NCBI GenBank assembly: GCA_023443145.1 | Contig: JAEZVS010000158.1 | Location: 1 to 11,424 of the forward strand | Direction: 5' to 3' | DNA from: Bacillota bacterium | Lineage (GTDB): Bacteria > Bacillota > Peptococcia > Peptococcales > Peptococcaceae | Length of the DNA stretch: 11,424 bases | Shown here: positions 6,956-11,424 of the stretch, in pieces | Numbering within the stretch: position 1 is the stretch's first letter | Layout of the letters: each line of letters begins with the position of its first letter | Made by a program: the position numbers and the translations under genes | Notes under the pieces: generated by a model | The model's input: the letters and a program-made list of their open reading frames with translations, nothing else | The model's database searches: none | What the model was told of the DNA's origin: nothing

Positions 6956-7013
6956 TCAACTTATCGTTTTCTTACTGACATTCATCTTTTGTTTAATCAC
7001 TCTATTGTTGTCG

Positions 7014-7178
7014 TCAGCGCGACACAATCGTTTTCAGCAACGCCACCGCACTTTCCTCACTGGGGTCGTTGATGCCCAGCTCACCGCGGAAGGCGCGGGC
7101 GAGGATGGCTTTTTTGATGAGGTCGATCTGCTCCAGCACCACTATCCGATCTTTTATAACTTGCTGACTATGAAAGCC
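7014..7178 (-). pseudogene. hsdS: C-terminal remnant of a type I restriction-modification specificity subunit (HsdS)
   Basis: The last 50 or so codons of an HsdS-like frame: VVLEQIDLIKKAILARAFRG, then ELGINDPSEESAVALLKTIV, then the stop at 7014-7016. The string I-LA-AFRGEL-(x)NDPSEESA-ELL is the characteristic tail of many Firmicutes HsdS proteins, following the last spacer helix. HsdS normally has about 400 residues and two DNA-recognition domains. Here a stop at 7179-7181 and the adjoining regulator remnant leave no room for them, so nothing functional remains. No hsdM or hsdR is visible in the window. Base composition is nearer to guaA than to the A+T-rich DNA above 7330. Confidence 0.75.
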
Positions 7179-7185
7179 TTATATC

Positions 7186-7353
7186 TCAAAAGTCACATTC
7201 GAACGCAAACCACTTTATCAATAGTTTTGCACTTTTGCCTGGAGTATGTACATAAACATCATCCACACCGCAGCCCATCACGCGACAAAACTCCTCGATG
7301 ATTTCGATGGAAATATATTTGTTACGTTATAACGACTCAAACCCTGCTTTTTT
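7186..7353 (-). pseudogene. Remnant of a small Cro/C1 (XRE)-type DNA-binding regulator
   Basis: The minus-strand frame reads KKAGFESL, a TAA stop (7327-7329), then RNKYISIEIIEEFCRVMGCG and VDDV, continuing to 7186. The part after the stop matches the end of the small helix-turn-helix family whose usual form is ...(R/K)N.YVS.E.LE.IC..L.C...D(I/V). The usual helix 2-helix 3 stretch between KKAG and RNKY is largely missing, so both a deletion and a stop have destroyed it. Such regulators often accompany restriction or phage genes. It abuts the hsdS remnant. Confidence 0.55.
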
Positions 7354-7366
7354 CTAAATATGCACT

Positions 7367-7401
7367 GCTTATCTTATTATATATCATCTGATAAAATAAG
7401 C
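7367..7401. repeat. 11-bp inverted repeat upstream of the XRE remnant
   Basis: GCTTATCTTAT (7367-7377) pairs with ATAAAATAAGC (7391-7401) with one mismatch. It lies just upstream of the regulator remnant, where a self-regulation operator would be expected. It could equally be a weak hairpin of A+T-rich DNA. Confidence 0.35.
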
Positions 7402-7458
7402 GATCTAATAAATCACTATTTTTGTTAGGTTCATGCAAGAAACACTTGGATTTATTCT

Positions 7459-7487
7459 ATCATAATTACGTAAAAAACTCAGCTCAA
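7459..7487 (-). promoter_or_regulatory. Candidate promoter facing the XRE remnant
   Basis: On the minus strand TTGAGC (7482-7487) and TATGAT (7459-7464) are 17 bases apart. The position suits the regulator remnant that begins near 7353, but A+T-rich DNA gives such matches by chance. Confidence 0.3.
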
Positions 7488-8145
7488 TATCAAAACCCGA
7501 GCATTATCAACTACGATAGTTGCACCAACTCCATTGGCAGCATGCTCCAATAATCGATCATAATTGGTTGTTACAATAACTGCTCAATTGGATGTAGAGA
7601 AATCACTTATATTGACAGGTATTCAAGCAGAATTTCGTATTTCTTTTAGTTTTTCAGACAGAAGGGTTACCAATCGATGTATTTCTCAAATACAAATTAT
7701 CTATCGGGGTACAAAAATCATTGTAATTAGAATCAAAAATTACAATACTTGATTTTTCTTCTGCCAAACTGTCCATATAAGGAAGCGCATATGGCATAGA
7801 TGCGCCTGAATCTAAACTTATCAATGTGCTATTCTACAAATACTTATGGAACAAGCACATGTAGATACTCCATTCCACAAATTTACTTCCTTTTTATTCA
7901 AAAAGTGTTTCTTCTATAAAATCCGCTGAATATGGCAATCGCATGATTGTCTTTTAATCCAGATACCATTTGTTTTCCGTAATACTAGCACTTACATATG
8001 CAATAATTTCAAAATATTTCCCCCATTATCTATTTATCACTGGCTCTCCTTTTGATAGCTCTTCAACAAACAATTCCCAATCATTCTGATAGAAGTTTTT
8101 CTGCACAATAGTTCCATATTCCCGTGATACACATTCAGAGTACAT
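7479..8145 (-). pseudogene. Decayed SIR2-like (NAD-hydrolase type) defence gene
   Basis: From 8145 one frame runs to 7654 as protein-like sequence broken by four internal stops: YGTIVQKNFYQNDWELFVEE, later SADFIEETLFE, then LISLDSGASMPYALPYMDSL. A shift to another frame gives LVTLLSEKLKEIRNSA, two further stops, and VIVTTNYDRLLEHAANGVGA (NYD at 7557-7565). The order GAGAS-like loop (7798-7806) followed about 80 codons later by TTNYDxLLE is the signature of SIR2-like NAD-binding domains. These occur in anti-phage systems such as ThsA, DSR and SIR2-HerA. The first glycine of GAGAS is already replaced (DSGAS). The portion upstream of 7830 may belong to another gene. It is in any case non-functional. 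It lies 100 bases downstream of the dpnI-like gene. Confidence 0.5.
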
Positions 8146-8248
8146 AGCATTAGAGAGTTATAATGAAGATCAAAAAGATCATGAATTATCCTCAAATACA
8201 GCTGAATTCTTAAGACTTCACCCATGACTTAAGCAGGCACTCTGCAGC

Positions 8249-9073
8249 TCAACTATTTTTATCACTTTTCCAAATTCCAATCAGCATATCATTTTCCATT
8301 TCATTGCCCATTTTTTTATAACAACCATTCCCTAAAAAAGATATGATCCCACGATCACGTAATTGCTGTAGTTGTTGCCTAATTTTTGCACGAATATTAT
8401 TATTGTTAGGATATTTGAGAGCCAATTCTTCCTCAAAGGAATATATCATATCTAAGGTAAAAACATTGGATTCTATTGCATTAACGCAACGTAAAATATC
8501 CATAATCCAACCACGAGTTAAAATATTACTTGTATTAACTTTCTGTGCCCATTTAACTTGATTGATAACACTATTTTTATCTAGAACAATACCATTTTCA
8601 ACTATAGGAATTCTACCTTGAATGGGAATTTTATCGAGCAAAATATTACACCCTACCCAACCTGCTCTTTCTGCATTTGCTGATAAAGCTTTTCTTTTTT
8701 CAATTACCTCAGGTACAAAAAAATGTTTCGGAACAAAAAATAAGTCTTCTACTTGCATTTTATTCCTTGAATAGCTCATAAAGAAAAAATCAGGATTATT
8801 ATTACTACTGATTCTTTGAATAAATGTGTTATATGCGCCATCTGCGATTTTATTGCCAAACGCTCCATTCTTACTCTTTTGTTCAAATTCATTTTTGCAA
8901 TTTGGACAATAAAAATCTGCAACTGCTTTATTGTTAGGAAACTTTGAAATAGTCGGCCATCCACATCTAGGACAATACATTTGCGTCTCTATCCAGTTCT
9001 CAGTCAAGATACGAGCAATCTGTGCTTTACTATGGTATCCATTTGCCAGCTGTGAATTAAGAAACGTATCCAT
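8249..9073 (-). CDS. dpnI: DpnI-like methyl-directed restriction endonuclease, 274 aa
   Basis: Cuts DNA at GATC only when the adenine is methylated (family activity), so it attacks incoming DNA from Dam-positive hosts and needs no partner methylase. It aligns without gaps to the DpnI N-terminus: ARILTE.W at 20-27, zinc cysteines 34, 37, 56 and 59 (YCPRCG, FYCPNC), and PD-(D/E)XK-type catalytic residues Asp53, Glu64 and Lys66 (VADFY, EFEQKSK). Then come DGAY and NNPDFFF, and RAGWVGCNI. The C-terminal winged helix, which also reads the methylated site, begins near RGWIMDIL and includes IRAKIRQQLQQLRDRGII. All key residues are present. About 20 extra residues follow the usual DpnI end. AAAGAAGG sits 8 bases before the ATG. 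The gene is A+T-rich unlike guaA, which points to transfer. No dpnD or dpnM-type genes lie beside it. Confidence 0.93.
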   Translation of the reverse strand: MDTFLNSQLANGYHSKAQIARILTENWIETQMYCPRCGWPTISKFPNNKAVADFYCPNCKNEFEQKSKNGAFGNKIADGAYNTFIQRISSNNNPDFFFMSYSRNKMQVEDLFFVPKHFFVPEVIEKRKALSANAERAGWVGCNILLDKIPIQGRIPIVENGIVLDKNSVINQVKWAQKVNTSNILTRGWIMDILRCVNAIESNVFTLDMIYSFEEELALKYPNNNNIRAKIRQQLQQLRDRGIISFLGNGCYKKMGNEMENDMLIGIWKSDKNS

Positions 9074-9712
9074 ATTGTTTGCCTTCTTTCATATATCTTT
9101 TAACAAAATTCCTGTCTTAATATCTTTAATAGCAAATTATTACTTCACTGAACAACCCTTATTATATTCATGCTCTATGTCACATTAAGAGTTGATTTAT
9201 GCCTTATACGATCAATCAATTGTAACATTTTGAAAATCTATCACGCCGAGTAATATTAATATAACTGTTTCCGAATATTTTTCACTCTTGTTCTTTTTTA
9301 TATTAATCAAAAGCATAAAATTCAAATCATATAGAAAATTATTATGATATTTCTAATAAGTTTTATATCTCAAAGTAAAAATAAATATTAATATTTTTAT
9401 TCATTATAAAAATTAGTTTTTTCATACCAATGAAGTCTACTGAAAAACTTAAGATAGCATCTATAAAATTCTAGACACAATAACAGGCTTATTACATGCT
9501 CTTATTGAGAGTATATTTTATTTAAAATGCTCCAATGGCTTACTATCCAAATCTAAGCTGCATTATCTATCAGTTTAACATAGATCATCCGATCTGCATT
9601 ACTATGATTGCATAGCACTCGCCAGATTTTTCAAAAGAAGAAATATTGAGCAGTTTTTTACAAATATATCATTTTGGAGTGTCAAATCCCTTCTCTAAGA
9701 AATAATAAATAA
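9074..9712. other. A+T-rich stretch without a recognisable gene
   Basis: About 640 bases between the hairpin downstream of guaA and the dpnI-like gene. The base composition is very A+T-rich, especially 9200-9430. Only short open stretches are present, with stops in all frames. The promoter of the dpnI-like gene must lie at its left end. The best match on the minus strand is TTGTTC...TATTAA near 9130-9155, which is too weak to call. I see no tRNA, integrase or transposase that I can support. Confidence 0.6.
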
Positions 9713-9742
9713 AGCTAACTGACTAATCAAAACCAGTTAGCT
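9713..9742. terminator. Hairpin terminator downstream of guaA, bidirectional in form
   Basis: AGCTAACTG (9713-9721) pairs with CAGTTAGCT (9734-9742) around a 12-base loop. On the minus strand it is followed by TTTATTTATT and on the plus strand by CTCTTTTT. It lies 100 bases beyond the guaA stop codon. It is the nearest candidate end for the purine transcript. Confidence 0.6.
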
Positions 9743-9842
9743 CTCTTTTTATGAATAATGAAAAAGTGTTGCCAAATCGTTGCCACGAAGGGCCTTAACC
9801 CTCAAAAACCTAATCATATCAAATTTTTCCGAGACTCTGGAA

Positions 9843-11378
9843 TCATTCCCACTCGATTGTTGCGGGGGGTTTTCCGGTAATATCGAACACCACGCGGTTG
9901 ACTTCGCGCACTTCGTTGACGATGCGGCGGGAGATTTTATCAAGCAGTTCGTGGGGAATGGGATAATATTCGGCGGTCATGGCGTCGGTGGAGCTGATGG
10001 CGCGCAGGCCGACCATGTAGCTGTAGGTGCGTTCATCGCCCATGACGCCGACGGTGCGGATATCGGGGAGGGTGGCAAAGGCTTGCCAAATGTCCCGGGT
10101 CAGGCCGGCGTTGTCGAGTTCTTCACGATAGATGGCATCGGCTTCACGAAGGATGTCACATTTTTCTTTGGTGACTTCACCGAGCACGCGAATACCCAGG
10201 CCGGGTCCGGGGAAGGGATGGCGCCAGATGAGTTTGGGGTCAATGCCCAATTCCAAGCCCACTTGACGCACTTCATCTTTAAAGAGCTCGCGCAGGGGTT
10301 CCAAGACTTGCAGGGTCATGTCTTCCGGCAAGCCGCCGACGTTGTGATGGCTTTTAATGACTGCCGTATTGGTGCCGCCACCGCTTTCTATAATATCGGG
10401 ATAGATGGTGCCTTGTCCCAAATAATCAATCTGGCCCAGCTTGGCCGCTTCTTCTTCAAAGACGCGGATGAATTCTTCTCCGATGATTTTCCGCTTTCTT
10501 TCAGGATCGGTGACCCCTTTCAGTTTATTCAGGAAGCGTTCTTCAGCATTCACGCGGATGAAATTCATGCTGAATTCTTCTTTAAAGATGCGTTCCACCA
10601 TATCGCCTTCGTCTTTGCGCATGAGGCCGTGGTCACAGAAAATGCAGCTGAGCTGATCCCCCACTGCTTTATGGATGAGAACGGCTGCCACCGAGGAATC
10701 CACGCCGCCGGACAGGGCACAGATCACCTGTTTATCGCCTACGGTTTCTTTAATGCGGGCAACTTGCTCATCAATGAAGGATGAGGGGGTCCAGTCCGGT
10801 GTAAGATCACAGCATTTCAATAAAAAGTTCTTAATGATGCGGTCTCCATCCACCGTATGGTTGACTTCCGGATGAAATTGCAAGCCGTAAAGTTTTTGTT
10901 CGCCATTTTCAAACGCGGCGATGGGACAATCGAGGGTATGGGCTGTGGCCACAAAGCCTTCCGGCAGCTCAGCCACTTGATCGGTGTGGCTCATCCAGCA
11001 GATGTTTTCTTGATTCACCCCGTCAAAGAGCGGACTGTTTTCATAGGTGATCTGGGTTTTGCCGTATTCACGCTTTTGTGGTTTTTCTAAAGCGCCGCCA
11101 TGGGCATGAGTCATGAGTTGGGCGCCATAACAAATTCCCAGGATGGGAATACCCGAACGAAATAAAGCGTCATCGACACGAGGCGCATCGGCATCCAGCG
11201 TTGATGAAGGTCCGCCGGTAAAAATAATGGCAGCCGGTTTCTTTTCTTCCACTGCCGCCAAGGCTTTATAATAGGGGACGATCTCACTGTAAATGCCGCA
11301 TTCACGCACGCGGCGGGCAATAAGCTGGTTGTACTGACCGCCAAAATCGACCACCAATACCAGTTGATGATGGGCCAT
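9843..11378 (-). CDS. guaA: GMP synthase (glutamine-hydrolysing), 511 aa
   Basis: Converts XMP, glutamine and ATP to GMP, the last step of guanine nucleotide synthesis in the cytoplasm. The N-terminal class I amidotransferase domain carries the triad Cys83 (GICYGAQ), His169 and Glu171 (LQFHPEV). The ATP-pyrophosphatase domain has the P-loop ALSGGVDSS (221-229). The C-terminal dimerisation domain holds [11 protein letters not shown] and the standard end KPPATIEWE. Length is as usual for the family. I start at the ATG at 11378, since AAGGAGA (11385-11391) lies 6 bases upstream. An in-frame ATG at 11405 would add nine residues without a binding site. The start is two bases after the stop of the preceding gene, so they form an operon. 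G+C is clearly higher than in the region beyond its 3' end. Confidence 0.98.
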   Translation of the reverse strand: MAHHQLVLVVDFGGQYNQLIARRVRECGIYSEIVPYYKALAAVEEKKPAAIIFTGGPSSTLDADAPRVDDALFRSGIPILGICYGAQLMTHAHGGALEKPQKREYGKTQITYENSPLFDGVNQENICWMSHTDQVAELPEGFVATAHTLDCPIAAFENGEQKLYGLQFHPEVNHTVDGDRIIKNFLLKCCDLTPDWTPSSFIDEQVARIKETVGDKQVICALSGGVDSSVAAVLIHKAVGDQLSCIFCDHGLMRKDEGDMVERIFKEEFSMNFIRVNAEERFLNKLKGVTDPERKRKIIGEEFIRVFEEEAAKLGQIDYLGQGTIYPDIIESGGGTNTAVIKSHHNVGGLPEDMTLQVLEPLRELFKDEVRQVGLELGIDPKLIWRHPFPGPGLGIRVLGEVTKEKCDILREADAIYREELDNAGLTRDIWQAFATLPDIRTVGVMGDERTYSYMVGLRAISSTDAMTAEYYPIPHELLDKISRRIVNEVREVNRVVFDITGKPPATIEWE

Positions 11379-11380
11379 GT

Positions 11381-11424
11381 TTATTCTCCTTCCCGCATCA
11401 CACATACATCGGGCAACTCGCGAT
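11381..11424 (-). CDS. hpt: 3' end of an upstream gene, probably hypoxanthine phosphoribosyltransferase
   Basis: Only 13 codons are inside the window: [13 protein letters not shown] and a TAA at 11381-11383, preceded by two bases (AT) that would complete a Tyr codon if the next base is T. Hypoxanthine-guanine phosphoribosyltransferases commonly end in YR(N/E)LP.(I/V).VLK.E, so the fit is good for such a short piece. The purine role also agrees with guaA two bases downstream. Its end overlaps the guaA ribosome binding site. The identification rests on very little sequence. Confidence 0.45.
   Translation of the reverse strand, partial: RELPDVCVMREGE

Noticed and set aside
6756-7301. A 181-codon plus-strand frame
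   Set aside because: It is the reverse of the hsdS and regulator remnants, whose minus-strand readings are recognisable. It has no ribosome binding site and no recognisable domain.
8037-8225. A 62-codon minus-strand frame below the dpnI-like gene
   Set aside because: It is out of frame with the better protein-like reading at 8026-8145, lacks a ribosome binding site, and lies in decayed sequence.
9585-9660. Short minus-strand stretch reading KLLNISSFEKSGECYAIIV, considered as a transposase or recombinase remnant
   Set aside because: Too short, followed by stops, and I cannot tie it to a family.
6877-9786. CGTTGCCAC at 6877-6885 and again at 9778-9786 as possible insertion-site repeats flanking the defence region
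   Set aside because: Only nine bases are shared and neither copy lies at a clear junction, so chance is likely.
9780-10784. A 334-codon plus-strand frame
   Set aside because: It lies wholly opposite guaA and arises from its codon pattern.

Overview
The window looks like a piece of a low-to-moderate G+C Firmicutes (Clostridia-like) chromosome. The grounds are strong AGGAGG-type ribosome binding sites, TTG/GTG starts, a Bce-type peptide-sensing and transport module, and the type of guaA present. Genus cannot be read from the sequence. Every supported gene lies on the minus strand, so transcription runs from high to low coordinates.

Right end (9843-11424): housekeeping purine genes. The last codons of an upstream gene, probably hpt, run two bases short of a complete guaA (GMP synthase). 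Downstream of guaA the DNA becomes very A+T-rich. About 770 bases without a gene (carrying a hairpin 100 bases past guaA) lead to an intact DpnI-like gene, encoding a methyl-directed restriction endonuclease (8249-9073).

Middle (6750-8250): a graveyard of defence-type genes, all broken and all on the minus strand. It holds a decayed SIR2-like gene with stops and a frameshift, the tail of a Cro/C1-type (XRE) regulator with an in-frame stop, the conserved C-terminus of a type I restriction specificity subunit (HsdS), and an unidentified Cys-containing remnant. It ends at a perfect 14-bp inverted-repeat terminator (6713-6749).

5380-6540: a cluster of tiny hydrophobic open reading frames (24, 33, 28 and 35 codons) behind a promoter with a perfect TTGACA -35 box, closing at a terminator (5383-5414). 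Start signals differ in quality. Only the 24-codon frame has a textbook site, and one frame has a slippery A_AAA_AAG heptamer. I cannot assign a function.

Left part (743-5110): a four-gene module in the order response regulator, intramembrane-sensing histidine kinase, ABC ATPase, FtsX-type permease. This is the BceRSAB arrangement known for sensing and resisting membrane-active or cell-wall antimicrobial peptides. A 21-bp-spaced direct repeat (TGTAAGGT) between kinase and ATPase genes is a likely binding site for the regulator. The module ends in a strong terminator (631-673). Beyond it lies a separately promoted 53-residue two-helix membrane protein with a terminator-like hairpin in its leader.

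The main points of interest are the small-membrane-peptide cluster next to a Bce-type module, and the methyl-directed restriction gene surviving among decayed defence genes just downstream of guaA, a known integration hotspot.
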